Below the pieces are notes generated by a model, which had not been told where the DNA came from, made no database searches, and saw nothing but the letters and a program-made list of their open reading frames with translations. A DNA stretch of 64,000 nucleotides. It comes from Siderastrea siderea (taxonomy: Eukaryota; Cnidaria; Anthozoa; Scleractinia; Rhizangiidae). Of this stretch, positions 11,933 to 24,303 are shown piece by piece; positions within the stretch are counted from its first letter, which is position 1; every line of letters starts with the position of its first letter. The stretch lies in assembly GCA_964030785.1 (NCBI GenBank), contig OZ034967.1, positions 60,307,212 through 60,371,211 of the forward strand, in the 5' to 3' direction. The position numbers and the translations under genes are program-made.

Positions 11933-14900
11933 ATGTCAGCAACAAGTTGTCTTATGTGTGGTCTTAAAGGTACTGAGCTGAGGAATGTAGCTGGAATGCA
12001 AATATGCTCACAGTGTCGATGGAAACGAGAACATAAATGCCTTGTAAAAGGCTGTACAACGCCAGCCTCCAAGGTGAAACTAAAAAATATACCAGGAAGG
12101 CTGGTGCAGGCAACGGAAGCTGTGAGGGGACAAATTTTCATGAAATTTGGCATGCCACCTCAATTAAAGCAGTGCTGCAAGTCTTGTTTTAGCAAACTCC
12201 ACAGAGCAACTGCAGAATTTGCAACTTATTCTGTTCATGCAATAACTGGTCATGAAGTGGAAAACAAAAAAGGGAGGCCCACAGTAAATTATGAAAATGC
12301 TTCAACAAAAACTAAAAAGAGAATCGAAAAGAAGGCAACGGAATTATTGAACAAAACCATCATTAATCTCAAAGACAGTTACAATGAAATCTCTGGAGGT
12401 TGTGGTGAGGAACTACTAAACCTCACTTTTCAAGCTGCCAACCTTCCAATAGCACAAACAAGTACTGAGGTAAAAGTACATATAATGCAATATCATTTAA
12501 TATGAAGCTGCTTCTTAAATGCTCTATTTTTGTCAGGGTCTCAAACTGAACCATCAACCAACCATCACCTCTGAGAAAAAATGGAAAAGAAAACAAACAA
12601 TCCATTCCAGGGCCCCATACTGAACAAACCAAACAAATAAATGACATTCAGATCAATCATTTTGGGTTCCATAGCTAGAATAGTTAGGGATCCAGGGACC
12701 ATTAGACTGCTTCTTAACATACATCTTTTCTTTTTACAAAAATTTAGTGTTTTTTTAACTACAGTTTTTTGGCTATTCAACAACTGTATTCAGTACAGTG
12801 GCCTGAAAAATTGCTTAAAATTTTCATTACTGAAAAGCAAAGGTCTCACAAATTTCTAAATTAAGTATTATAATATTCCCCTTTCAAAAGAAATTGTTAA
12901 AAAACAAACAAAGGTGACCAAAATTTACCTTTAAAAGCTGAAACAAAGTTTCAGGAAGTAGGTTATTCAGAATATTATGCCTGTTTCAAGGTCATGTGAT
13001 TTTGAGGTAATGTACCTGAAACTCGACACCACTAAGTTACTTTGACAGAGGACACAAAGTAAATTGCATGCTAAAATCTTGCCATGGCAACAGTTTTTCC
13101 TTCAGATCTCTTTCATGTGGGAATGACATTCCCCTTTTAGACTTAAAAAACTACATCCACTCCCTAATGGTTACTAGCAGAATAAAAATTTTAAATACAT
13201 GTACATTGTACAATATGGCACTGTTTGAGTTTTGAACTGGACAAATTTTTTGTCATTATAGAGTCACAAATGGTAACATTTACTTCAAAGCTGAAAGAGA
13301 CTAGAGCCAAGAGTTGCCATGGCAATATCATGACAGGGACAAGCTTTTGTCTTTTTTAACGAACAATTCTGGTGCTAAGTTTGAAGTATCTCAACCCATT
13401 CTTTCCAGAGAAATCTTAATTTTGTGATTTGTCTCATTACTTTAATGACGCCATCGATTGTCTTATTTGTGTTACATAAATACTAGATTATCTCTGGAAC
13501 AATAATACAAAAAGAAAACCTCCACCCTTCCTCATTTTATTAGACCTTTCAAATAAGCCTTACTGGTTTGTCACCTCACAAGCACTTGAAAGAGATTCTT
13601 GCATGCATGTATTGGAAGTTTAAAGTTGATTTCCAGTCCGTACTGCGCAGGCTCAATGATTTGTTTTGGGTTTTTTGTTTTGAAAAACTACTTACATCAT
13701 TTACAACTTTATGAAATGTACCAATTCGTGACATCTTACATAAAGTGAAATTACAATTTTTGTCTCCCGCCATCATGGATGTGAGCTTTACTCGATGAAA
13801 TTGAAGAAAGAGACATTTAGGTGGCCACGCGGCCAGGACAAGATAACATCTTGGTGTGTACATGCACTAGGTTTTGTTTACAGGAAACGGAAAGAAATGC
13901 CTGCCCGTGTCGTTGCCAGCAGTTGCCATCGAGGATGAGGAACCGCAAGCTTGTGCATGAACACACGGTGTGTTTTGCAGGAAGATTCTTCCGAAAGTGA
14001 GGAGGCATTTAAGTCTACTTTATTTTTCCCATGTGGAAAAATTTTTGTACAGCTCCAAACATGCACTCTATTTCATAAATTCTCTATGTTTTTCCTTACA
14101 TTCCATCATGTGAGGCTCACAAACAATTCAGGGCTGAGCCTGCACAATACAGACTGGAAATCAACTTTAAGAGCCAGATTTCAAACTGAATGTTCTAAAT
14201 CCACTGGGACCTTCACCTGTCTGATTCAAGGTTCATTTGTATTCTACTGTGTTAAATATTACAGCACAAACAAATCAAAATTGAGCCACAACCTGTGCTG
14301 TCAATATATTGCTTCCACAGAGCATAGCAGACAGTAACATTGTAAAAGGACTCTCTGCAGCATACACTAATGCAAGGTCCTCACAAGAAAGAGTGCAAAT
14401 TCTAAGTTCTGTGGCACCACATCTGGACAACAAGATCCTGAAGGAAAATTTCAGTTACATGAAAGATGGCCAGAAAATCTCCTGCACTTCATATGAAATA
14501 ACACAAGCTCGCCTTCACTACAGTCAGCATGGAGCAGCAGCAACTGCTTTAAAGGAGCAAGAAACACCAGCAATGCGCACCAGTTCAGAGCAGTTGGCCT
14601 TCTTGGTTGAGTTCAGAATGTACAGAGAGGTCCTCCTACAAAACAGCTGACTGCAGTGGGAAGAGAAAGTCGTGGCTCAGTGATATTCTTGGCGGTGGTA
14701 CACAACCGGTTCTTCACCTAAAACACAATAAAGAAAAACTGTTCAGCATGTATAAAGAGAAATGTGAGGAAATGAGTGAGACACCCATTGGACGGACTCT
14801 GTTCTACAATGGTTTAACAGCAGCAAATTTTCACCAGCTACAAGAAATGGCAGGCCTGTGTAACATTTGTACAGAGAGTGGTGCTGAAAACTTCGAAAAT

Positions 14901-16637
14901 CTGAATAATTTAGCTGACAGAATAGAACTGCACTGGCTACAAAACAATGAGGGCAAATGCCCAATTTCTGACATAAAAGAAAGAGCTAAAAACCTTAGGG
15001 GTTACCTGTTGAGTGATTTTTCAAATAACCTTAAAAGTCATGACGAATGTGCCAGTCACTGTATGGAATGGTGCCTAAGTGATGAGCCACAGTGTGGAAA
15101 TAATCACAGTAACAATTGTTCAAACTGCAATGAACGATGGCAACTTATTGAAGATCTGGGTAGCACTGCAGATGAACTGAATTGCTCATCAGAAGAAAGA
15201 GACACTTTGAAGACAGAAGTTAGTATAATCGAAGATAACTTGTCCAAATACATAGCCCACCTTATAAGAGGAAAACATCAGCGAGACTGTTACATGAAAG
15301 AAGTGGCTGACCTAAAACCTGGCCACGCCATCGGTGTAAGCGACTACATGATGAAACTGATGTTCAGGCGGTTATACGAGCCCCAGAAAGAGTGGTTTGG
15401 GAAAAAGGGTGCATCTGTTCATGGGGTGATGTTTCTGTACAGAGAGGAGGAGGAAGGACCCATTTTGACAGAATACCATGACACCTTCAGTGAGACCGAT
15501 GACACACAGAACTGGTTTTTTAGTGCTAGTTGTTTAGAAGAAAGTGTGAAAAACCTGAAATCTCTTCACCCTGAAATTAAATCCTTGTCTCTTTGGTCAG
15601 ACAATGGACCACATTACAAAAATTCGAGCTTGATCATATGGTTGCAGAAATTTGAAGAGCTAACTGGAATTCAGCTTAAAAGATTTTCTAACTTTGAGGC
15701 TCAGAAAGGTAAAACTAAACTAGATAGCCACTATGCAACATTAAAGTTTGCACTACGACAGCATATGAAAGAAGGAAATAGTGTTCTATGTGGTGAAGAT
15801 ATAGTAGAGGGAACCAGGGGGAGGCTGAGGGGTACACATGTTTATCCCATTGAAATCAATAGAGGTGCTGAACCGCCATCAGCTAAAACTCTCACCGGTA
15901 TCTCTCAGTATGGAGACTTTGAATATACCACTGATGGAATTGTAATGAGAGAGAACACTGGAATAGGACATGGAAAACTCTACAATAATGATACTCTTGA
16001 GAAACTCTCAAAGAGCAGCTTTAATACTACTGAAGCATCATCTGGATTTGACATTAACCATGCCAAGCAGGTTCCCAAATTGGGCCCAAAACTTCCAAAA
16101 TCAAGGGCTAAGGTGGAAAAGGTCAAAAACAGCAAGAAAACTCAGGAAAGTCAAAATTCATTATGTGAATGTACAGATTGTGGAAAAAAGTTTCTGCGGA
16201 CTGGAAACCTTCACAAACACAGACAGTCCAAGGCTTGCTCTTCTAAGAAAAAAGGGAAATCTGAAAACCTTCAATACATGCCTGGTAAAAATAGTTCTGC
16301 TATGCACACTGCACTACATAAAATCAAAGAGCAATCTGTTAAAAAACAACCAAAACAGATCTCTGAACAAAATCAAGAAAAGTTAGCTCTGGAGTTAAAA
16401 GGAAGTGCCCAAAGACGTGTAGCAAACAAAAGGAAAGCAACCAGGTTCACAGAGGAACAAAAACAAATCATGGACAGATGTTTTGATTCTGGTGCAAAGA
16501 GGAAAAGTGCACGGTACACACCGGCACAGTGTCAAAAAGAAATGGAAAGACAGATTGGCCCTGACAATGCTTTAAAAGAAAGTCAAATAAGGGCATATTT
16601 TAGTAGACGCCATGCAAAATTGTCAAAGGAGGAGTGA
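11933..16637 (+). CDS. DDE-transposase-like protein with Cys-rich, C2H2 and homeodomain-like regions (one apparent frameshift)
   Basis: Exon 1 (11,933 to 12,469) encodes 179 residues starting MSATSCLMCGLKG, with a Cys-rich module (CLMC, CSQC, CLVKGC, then CCKSC) likely to bind zinc. It ends at GTAAAA, and exon 2 (14,321 to 16,637) joins in phase 0 after a CACAG acceptor. The frame shifts near 14,630 to 14,637, where removing one C from GTCCTCC joins LVEF to SYKTADCSGKRKSWL; total length would be about 950. The core has candidate catalytic acids: D in GVSDYMMKL, D in LWSDNGPHY, and E or D in FEAQKGKTKLDSHY. A C2H2 finger (CTDCGKKFLRTGNLHKH) and a homeodomain-like end (ESQIRAYFSRRHAK) follow. 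It is probably the transposase of the surrounding element. The superfamily is not recognised. The break could be real or a sequence error. Confidence 0.65.
12900..13500. repeat. Dispersed repeat in the transposase intron
   Basis: About 13,085 to 13,440 recurs on the opposite strand at about 24,830 to 25,110 (shared blocks ATGTGGGAATGACATTCCC-like and CCCATTCTTTCC). It has no coding content. Being inside the 10.9 to 18.3 kb transposon, it is either part of that family or a later insertion. Ends were not resolved. Confidence 0.55.
13624..14166. mobile_element. TTAA-flanked MITE inside the transposase intron
   Basis: The ends AGTTGATTTCCAGTC and the reverse complement sit inside TTAA at 13,620 and 14,167, with inverted similarity over about 35 bases (…GCAGGCTCA). 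The length is 543 bases and there is no gene. It is nested in the intron of the transposase-like gene, so it inserted after that element arrived or was already carried by it. Confidence 0.75.
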
Positions 16638-16942
16638 TAACCTTAAGTCTTGATACATGTATGCAATACTGCAGCTGAGGTCTTAGCCTGTCATGTACAT
16701 GTAATTGTACATTGGCTGACATCAAAGAGGCATGGAAATTATGACCAGTGAATTTCAAAGCAAATGGCAGTCTGGATTTACAATTAATTTTTAGTAAAAT
16801 TACTTTATGGGCAAAATCATGTGAAAGGATAATAACCTTTCGTTTCATTTTCTCTATATGCATATCTTTTCTGTTGCATCAAAAATTTAAGAAAGAGCGA
16901 TCAAATGTATTGTGTTTTTTGTCTCATTGATCACAGTAAAAG

Positions 16943-16948
16943 AATAAA
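16943..16948 (+). terminator. Polyadenylation signal
   Basis: AATAAA, followed at once by a second overlapping AATAAA-like motif, lies about 305 bases after the stop codon of the transposase-like gene. It is a plausible 3' end for that transcript; no cleavage site can be confirmed. Confidence 0.4.
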
Positions 16949-18018
16949 TAAACAAACCACAGAATAATACAGAACTTAAAAGAACATAAAATGCACTAAG
17001 AAATTGTAGTCTGCTGTAAAATCAATGGTCAAGACACATAATCAAGCTAACAGCAGACTGGGTTCCCTGTGGAACATCATTCCATGCAACACAAAGTTAC
17101 CCAGGTATCAGGTAACATGCAGTTGACCAAAAACATAGTGGTGTTGCTCATTTTGTCTTAGATTTTGCAGGCAAAACAGTTAATATCGTAAAGATTCTGC
17201 ATGCAAAATATATAGTTGGTACAAAAAGATTTTCACATACTTTCAGGCAATCAAAACAAGGTCTTCGTGAACAGTGAAACCCGAAAAAAACTCTGCATTG
17301 AAACGACAGTTTGAATAAATTCGGATCAAAAAGTAAATTAAGTCTTCCCATTCAAGATTAGGATTCAAAGCACTCAGTATAATTATTTCTTTCGGAACAT
17401 GGAGGACTTGATGGATTCCTATTTAAAATAACTTAATTTTTGGTTATAATTCATAGTCTACCCTGAAACTGCAAACTGATGGTCGCAGTCAGTTTACTAG
17501 AGTATCGTGCTTCACAGAATATACCATCGGTGTTGTTTCAATACAAATTGTTTTGGGTGAAAATTAAACATATACAGTGACATAAGGTTTATGTATAATT
17601 TTACCTTGGTACAGACATGTTTACTACATGAGATTGCGGTAAAAAAATAGCCAGCGAGTTTGTACTGATGCTTCAAGTTTTCCTAAGACCGTACTCAAAA
17701 TTTCGATCGTCGCCCTGTCTCTACTTTAAACCGATTTCTGCAAAATAACTTGGAAACACAAATCTATGTGCATTGGACCATTCAGGAAGCTTAAATGTCT
17801 GCTCACCTTGGTCTGCATTCGAGCAAAATAAATTGTCAAACATGGCTTATGCAAAACGTTTATCAAGACGCCACGTGTTTACAACAGATATCTAAAGTCA
17901 TCACAGGATGGTCGCCCTACAAGGCCATGAGCTTTCACAATTTAGCTACACATCCACGAGCCATAATTCTATAGTATTCAGCAATTAATATAATTTAGTA
18001 ATCCTTAAAATCACTTAC

Positions 18019-18110
18019 CGTCTAAGTTTCATCCTCTCAATGACCTGCGAGGTGTAAGCCATGTTGTTGTTTCGCGAAACCTGGTTGCAATGAAGGCACC
18101 TAAAACTCAT
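18019..18110 (-). CDS. Possible first exon of a third gene in the TTAA transposon
   Basis: On the minus strand near the right end, an ATG opens a 30-codon frame starting MSFRCLHCNQVSRNNNMAYT. It ends at a strong GTAAGT donor (phase 2). The CxxC pair could be half of a zinc site. Downstream exons on the minus strand between 16.7 and 18.0 kb could not be established: one acceptor at about 17,740 gives only about 13 more residues before a stop. If real, the gene would face the other two and start just inside the terminal repeat. Confidence 0.35.
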
Positions 18111-18974
18111 CTTGTCCGAGCCCGAAGCTCATAACAATCCACTCTGTGTCAGCATAACGTGTATTTAAACAGGCTGAACGTCTTCATATCGTCGTCTGCG
18201 GTCGTTCTGCTGTAAAATGGTTTTTCTTTTGTGTTTCTTTCACAAACCACGAGTCGCGTTTTCGTTTCGTTTCGTTCCAAAGATAAAAATGCAATGCATT
18301 ATGGGATTTTTGTCCAGGGGCTACCCAAACCCCCAGCGGATTTCGTCTTAATGCTATTCGTTTTGTTTGCGGATTTTCTGGAACTAATTTTTGAGGCTGT
18401 TCGATGTAAGTTAAATGTGAAGGAATTTGATTGTTACACTGCGGTTTCGACATAAAAGTTTAATTTTTCGACTTGTGTGTGTAAAGAACGACCATTTTCT
18501 AAAAGAAAGTATTGTTGCTTATATGTTTTGAAGATTTTGTCCGTATCGGAATCGAACGGCATAGAGTAGGACGAATCGAAAGAGAAAGGAACAAGAGGGC
18601 GCTGGCGAATTAAGCCACTGTTCATTTACCTAATTAAAACACAATATGCTTTTGTATCGCTGCTCACAAGCAAACACCAATCATGAATAGACCTTGAGAA
18701 AGAAAATTCATGCATAACCTTGCTCACGGAGCCTACATACAATTTTCATTTATAGAACACGGAGTGCGACAAAGCTCGTCTGCGCTTGCATGGGTAACTT
18801 ACCGGTATTTAGGAAAGCCTTCCAATACTCTACATCTTCAAACTGAGGTCGAACAACTTAACACTAGTGTGCATTACAATGACAAATTCCCTTCATCTAT
18901 CAAATTCAACAGCACAGTGCACGACGAAAGAGGGAGGAACTCGAGGCTGGCGAAGAAGCTATGGCAATTTCTGC

Positions 18975-19168
18975 AGAGCCCCGTGACCGCCATATTTGGA
19001 AGGCTTGAATGTGATTGGCTAAGGGTTCCCATAGCAAATAGAGGAAGGTGTTGGATCAATCAAAACATCACGCGATTTTCATTGTCACGGAACACTATTT
19101 TAGTCCGATTTATCACGCATTTGTCTGTGCTTTATTGGAAGTCCATTCAAACATCGGCACGAACTACT
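18975..19168 (+). promoter_or_regulatory. Promoter region and non-coding exon 1 of gene B1
   Basis: This is the best conserved non-coding block among the three B copies (also 38,836 to 39,022 and 52,516 to 52,699). It contains an inverted CCAAT box (GTGATTGGCT) and ends at a splice donor ACTACT|GTAAGT, 1.14 kb before the coding exon. A 5' untranslated exon 1 is inferred from the conserved donor and from the acceptor right before exon 2. Confidence 0.45.
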
Positions 19169-20306
19169 GTAAGTCTCGTTAAACTTTGACATTTCAACTG
19201 CTTGTTACAGTATTGGGGAATGGCTTGGTTTTACTGATTTTATACAGAGTAGATCGGGCATTCAATTCGCGTATACCGAATTGACCTTAAATTTAGTCTG
19301 ATTGTTTAATATACTCAAGGACAATTTAATAAGTTATCTGCCAAAGGCGTTATCTTTTGCAAATGATATCTTTTGAAACGAAAAAGAACCGTCTTTATCC
19401 TAAATTTCAGCTGAGGAGATGGCTGAAATTCAGGCTAAATCTTGTTGTGAAATATTTGGCGTCATTGGTCACCCAAGAAAGACAGGCAGCCTATCAAACA
19501 TCTCATCAATCATAGACTCGTCTGTTGGCTGAACCGGCTAAATCACACATTTTTTTTTTTTACCATCTGAGGTAGTTCATTTAGCAGTTTGCATGATTGC
19601 CGATTTTTCATCGACCACACGTTGTCGGTTAGAATATTTTGATCCGCTAGAAACTCCAGACCACATGCAATTTCAGAAGTTCCAGTGTTGTTTGTTTGTC
19701 CCCGTTCCCAAAAGAAGGAAGTTGGAGACGTTTGCAGCGGGAAGCTTGAGCAGCGAAGCCGCGAGGGGAATGGGAAGGAGGCTTGTTTCGGCTTTTTAAA
19801 CCCCGGGCTGTAACTGGCAGCTATGCTACCGGAAGTTCTATGTTTCCCTTTGATGCGTTTTAAAAGGTTCACATGTCATAACAAATGTCTTTCCATACGT
19901 GTCGAGAACCCAACTCTTGCCAACAAATTGAAACTTATGGTCCCTATAGTACGTATTTATTACCTGGGTGGAAAAAGCACTGAGGTCTGGGAAGATTTTG
20001 TTTCCACTTCCGGCTTGTTTAAAAACTCTCTATCCACATGCGCCTACACTGTCATTACAGCTGTGTATCTACATCGAATCTATAGAATAACCATTCAACT
20101 GTTGTTAGACATCTAGATGTTTTATTCACATCTCATTTATCGTTATTTTGGCTCCCGTTAGTTTGGAAGCAAACCACGCAATAATCAATCACACTGGAAG
20201 CTTCAAAAATTCCCAGCGAACTTGCTGAGATAAAAAATAATTAAGCATATTAATTACGAAACATATTTATTAAAAAAAATGAATTCTGGTTTGTTTTATT
20301 TTTCAG

Positions 20307-23097
20307 GGAATCTAACTTCAAAGTTGAGTTAAAAGCTACAGTCAAATTTGATGTTTGAAGAATGTTGCATGTTACCTTCCAGAAGTCCATCTTTCTTGTT
20401 ATCCAAGTTGCTCTGTTCGATTTTGTCCTGCAAACCAAGGCTGATGGAATGAGGAGTTGCTCGAATTTCACTTGCTGTATCGAGAGCTATGCTGACATTT
20501 ATAAATCTCTAACATCAGAGGACAACAGTTTTAACATTGAATCCGCACTGTATCCAGCAATGAAGCCATCATCTCTTGTTGTCAAAGTACAAATCTTTGG
20601 ACCCAATTATACGTCTGTTGCAAATTACACTTGGAGTATCAACTGTTTGTACGTTGCTTTCCCAGCTGAAGTTCTGCAAGTGTTGTCTTTTGGCTCAATT
20701 CTTGTGACGCCCCGCACACAGCACCTAAACGTGTGTATTCCATATTTCTGTCGGAATTTTTCATCAGAGAAGGATCAAAAAGACCTCATAAAAGGTGCAT
20801 AAGCTGCGGTAAGAGTTAATCGCGAACGTGATGAACGTGATGAATGTTCTTTGGTTTATTTTGATTCGTATATTTTCAACTCGAAAAGAAATTGGACGGG
20901 TGCCCCCGCTGTGTTAAATTAGTTTACATTCAGCAAGGAATTTCACACTTGGCAAAAAGAGATTCCACTTTTTGGGGGTTCGCTTGAGATCCAATGTCAG
21001 TGCTTCCTTTACAGCTCAGGGTCATATGGTCCCGTTAGTTACAACTAGTGATGCTATCTACAAATACAAATATTACTAGCATGTCAAAATGAAGCAAATA
21101 CGTATACCCTTATGACTTTTAACAGCCTGAATAGCAAGCGTTTCCCTAGGCGTTTCCGCACGGTCAAAGCATTTCGCTTCTTGGCAAGGATAAATCCTTC
21201 GAACATGCGGCATGCCTATGAAAACGCTTCTTACGCAGGGTATTACGTCTTTCATTTTTGCCTTGATGTTCTTTTCGTTATCATGATTTTTGCACTGTTA
21301 AGATTGACAAAAATTAAACCTGCCGAAACGTAATCCACAGAAAGTCGGGACCATTAAATGTATAGCTCGTCTTCCCAACGGTAATGAAAGGTTGGACCGG
21401 TTACTACAACTATTATTTACAGTGACACTGTGTTTTTTTGGGCTAAAAGCTTTTTACTCCGTTCTCAGTTTCAAGCACGTTATAAAGTTTAATTTCTACT
21501 AATACCAACGCACCTCTTAACAACGGCCAAGATTTTCCGTCCCGACCAATTGTGACTTCCCGGCATAAATTTTCTCTTACTGGAACATTTTTGCAGGGAC
21601 CACCTAGCTCGCTCTCGAAAGAATACATCACCTACCCTCAGCCTAACTTCTTCCTAAACGGCAACATAAACGTCAAAAATGTGCGAAATAATGCTCATTT
21701 GCTGAGCACAAGGTCACAAAACTCGGAATTTCACACCACCTACCAGCTAACTATTAGCCAGCGTGACATGTACTAAAAGCGCGTGACGCGAGCGGCGAAC
21801 TTGAGGAAAGAGAAAAGCGCTCTTGAGTCCCTGTTTTCCTCCTCTTTCGGTGATTGCCTTAATTGCAGGCTAATATTAAATCGAGTCATTGTTTTTTTCA
21901 AATCAATATTAGAAGCAAACAGGTGAATATAGCAACTAAATTTTAACAATCCTTACATTTCACCAAATATTTTCGCTTGAGTATGATTGGTTCATAACTA
22001 AAATGAAGGGTTGTTCACTTAAGCTTGCTATTGCCAGTAAAAATGTGTGTTTTTTTGTGCAAGAAGCGTTGTACTGCTCTCAGTTTTGCACGTAACATTG
22101 TTGTTTTGTGGAACGCAGTAAACAAAGACGGTCCCGTGTAACATGATTAGGAAGACAACGTCCACATGCCTGTAAGAACTTTAATGTTAGTTTATTAATT
22201 TTGTTTCAGCTTCAAGATCTGGCTGTAAGCCCAGGGGTACGGGATCCAAGACTGAACACAGCAGAGTGTGTTATAGAGGGACACGACCTAGACATAACGG
22301 CTACAGGACGCAGTCCGTACATTAAAGCAATTTTATGGTGTTCGTTTTTGTTTACAGTCCCAGCTGGCCCCTATTTAGCCTTTGTAATTCTCGATGTTTT
22401 GAAAAAGCGTTCTAATCGGCTGGATGCTTCTCTTTTTTGCTGGTGTAAATGTAGTGTGGCCAATGTAGCCAAATACAGCAAGACCCTCTGACAAGCTCTA
22501 TAATTTCTGTATTTTTTATCTTTTTTTTGTAGAGTGTGGAATTTTAGTGTTTGTTATTGTACGTTTAGTGTCTGAGAATGCTCCATTTGATATCTACATT
22601 ATTTTTCGGCTCTTGGTTACAGAAGGAGCTGTGTTAAGTTGCTTTAAATCTCCTGGCTGTTGCACATGTGACAGCCTTGCAAATTTCATCACAGGAATAA
22701 GTACAAACCTAAGCGTTTACCATTTCTGTTGATTAGTGATCGGCGTTATGATAAACCCAACTTGGGGCTTAGCAGTTTTATTGATAGTCTGCTTTTTTGT
22801 CTCTGCCTTGACGTTTGCACTCTACAAGATTTTGACGTAGACGAATGCTGTGACTTCAAGTATTTCACCAAATGTGTGGTTAGTTTCTGTGGTGTTTGTT
22901 CGCTTGTTGTATCAGCGGTTTTGACTGGACAGTCATTCTATGGAAGGGAGATTGCAGATGATGTCATGAAAACTGTGCTGTTATATGTTATCAGTGGTTT
23001 AATTTCTTGGATATCCTGGAAGCTGCTCTCTCTTCAGAGAAATGGAGAAAGAAGTGAGGAGGAAAATACAATAGAACTTGATATTAAGAGAGAGTAG
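20307..23097 (+). pseudogene. B1: multi-pass membrane protein pseudogene
   Basis: Exon 2 (20,307 to 20,808; ATG at 20,362) encodes a signal peptide and an ectodomain, but its last codons hold TAA at 20,800 where B2 and B3 read TTA. Exon 3 starts after TTTCAG at 22,210 (LQDLAVSPG...). The last exon starts near 22,533. It has TGA at 22,730 where B2 has TGG (in VYHFCW), and one T is missing from the run at 22,830 (four against five in B2), a frameshift. The frame recovers to the shared stop at 23,095. Three independent lesions make a full-length product impossible. Family: see B2. Confidence 0.8.
21121..21243. mobile_element. Short MITE shared by B copies
   Basis: An inverted repeat built on AGCCTG..TAGCAAGCG and GAAAACGCTT..ACGCAGG lies in the intron after exon 2. 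The same element is at about 48,507 to 48,625 and 59,123 to 59,243, so it inserted before the first duplication of the B unit. Confidence 0.55.
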
Positions 23098-23154
23098 ATC
23101 GAGCGCCTGCTTTTAGTAGATTAGAAAAATGTCCTTTTTGAGCGTGAGTTCAGT

Positions 23155-23347
23155 GGTTTAGAGGCAGATCCAGGAGTGGGGCAGAGGGGATTACAGCCCC
23201 CTTTGAGCTTTTCTTTTTCCCTTCAAATTTGACTTTCCTTTGTTCATCATAAGGGGCAAATTTAACACCAGTCCAGGCCCAGGGACGCTTGCCTTCCGCA
23301 AGAACTTGTACCCCACCCCTTTCAGAAAATTCTTGATCCGCCCCTGT
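23155..23347. mobile_element. MITE with GGCGGATCC ends, B1 3' flank
   Basis: The ends GAGGCAGATCCAGGAG and TTGATCCGCCCCTG are inverted. A matching copy sits at the same place downstream of B2 (50,495 to 50,722). The CAG...CTG ends are hAT-like, though no clear target duplication remains. Confidence 0.5.
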
Positions 23348-24303
23348 AGTTCTTGATAAACGTTTGAAATGTCAGGGGGGAAGTGTGAATACACGGAAAG
23401 TGGGAGCCCCTTCCCCCCCACCACGGTTTTCCGTTACAACTTTTAGTGAGAGAAAAATAGGCAAGTAGGTAAGTAAGCAAGAAAGTTAGTGAGTGTCGAT
23501 TGGGTTCGCTTCAAACAGGACTAATTGGTGACACTAAAACGTTAAAATTATCGTCAGTTAAATTAAAATTTGGAATTAAAAGCTCAACATAGAAATCTTC
23601 ATCTTGTTTTTAGGTGCGGTTCATCAGGTTCACTGATTATCGCGGACATTTAATAAAGCAAACAAAGATGGAAATAATACCTGTTGCCTCCGTCTGTCAT
23701 GAATTAATTCCAAGGTTCAGCTAGAAGAGGTCCTCGTGGTAAGCTGTCCCAGAATTTTGTTTTTTGTTTCTTGACGCCGATCGATGCAGGCACAAGCACA
23801 ATGACGAATTTTTTTGTTTGTTTCAGCCCGTTATGCTAGCGCGGAGTTTACTTTGTGCGTCAGTGTTCTTTTACTTGTGCTTCAAATGTGTTTGCGTTTG
23901 TTTTTGCGTGTCACAACTAAAAACCGATGTTTTCCTCAAGGAAAAAGGGAATATGAAGCGGAATTTTAAAGAAACCACCTGAAAATGTCTTTATCAAACC
24001 TGGTTGTAAGTTAGTCAAGAGGATGTGACAAACGCAAATCAGTTGGCGTATCACCACCAATACCTCGCGATCTGTTACTGTTCCAGCGGTAAAGGCTTCT
24101 AGAAATATTGTTCCTGCGAATCTGATGGGCCAAGATCAAAGTTGGAAATGACTGAACACGTTTTTATGAGCTTCCGACCACCATAAAGGCTTCTCTTAAT
24201 TCAACAAGGTTTTTAAGACAAACCACCGTTTCAAAGCCTACTCAAACGGGGTCGCAAATGGACTCAAGTTGGAAAATAGCGTCTGAACCTTGCGCCCACT
24301 TTG

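Larger units (their letters stand above)
10882..18347 (+). mobile_element. 7.5-kb TTAA-flanked DNA transposon with transposase-like gene
   Basis: The left end reads GACGAAATCCGCTAGG and the right end, reversed, GACGAAATCCGCTGGG. A second shared inverted block (GGACAAAAATCCCATWATGC) lies about 40 bases in from the left end and 32 bases in from the right. Both ends abut TTAA (10,878 and 18,348). Inside are a helix-turn-helix gene, a large DDE-like gene and a possible third gene start. The TTAA duplication suggests Kolobok or piggyBac; piggyBac is disfavoured by the termini and by the unlike protein. It looks nearly complete, but the large gene has one apparent frameshift. A 543-base TTAA MITE has inserted in its intron. 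Confidence 0.75.
18680..24303 (+). repeat. Tandem segmental duplication B, copy 1
   Basis: This stretch aligns in the same orientation with 38,664 to 51,704 (after removing a 7.5-kb insertion there) and, up to its middle, with 52,500 to 59,590. It spans the promoter, exon 1, exon 2, exons 3 and 4 and the 3' flank of a membrane-protein gene. Shared MITE insertions in all or some copies show these predate the duplication. Confidence 0.9.

Noticed and set aside
23764..23982. Extra coding exon after the B1 stop (a similar frame lies at 51,083 to 51,469 after B2)
   Set aside because: Both copies lie in the duplicated 3' flank, the frames differ by shifts, and the B protein already has a shared stop; duplication explains the similarity.
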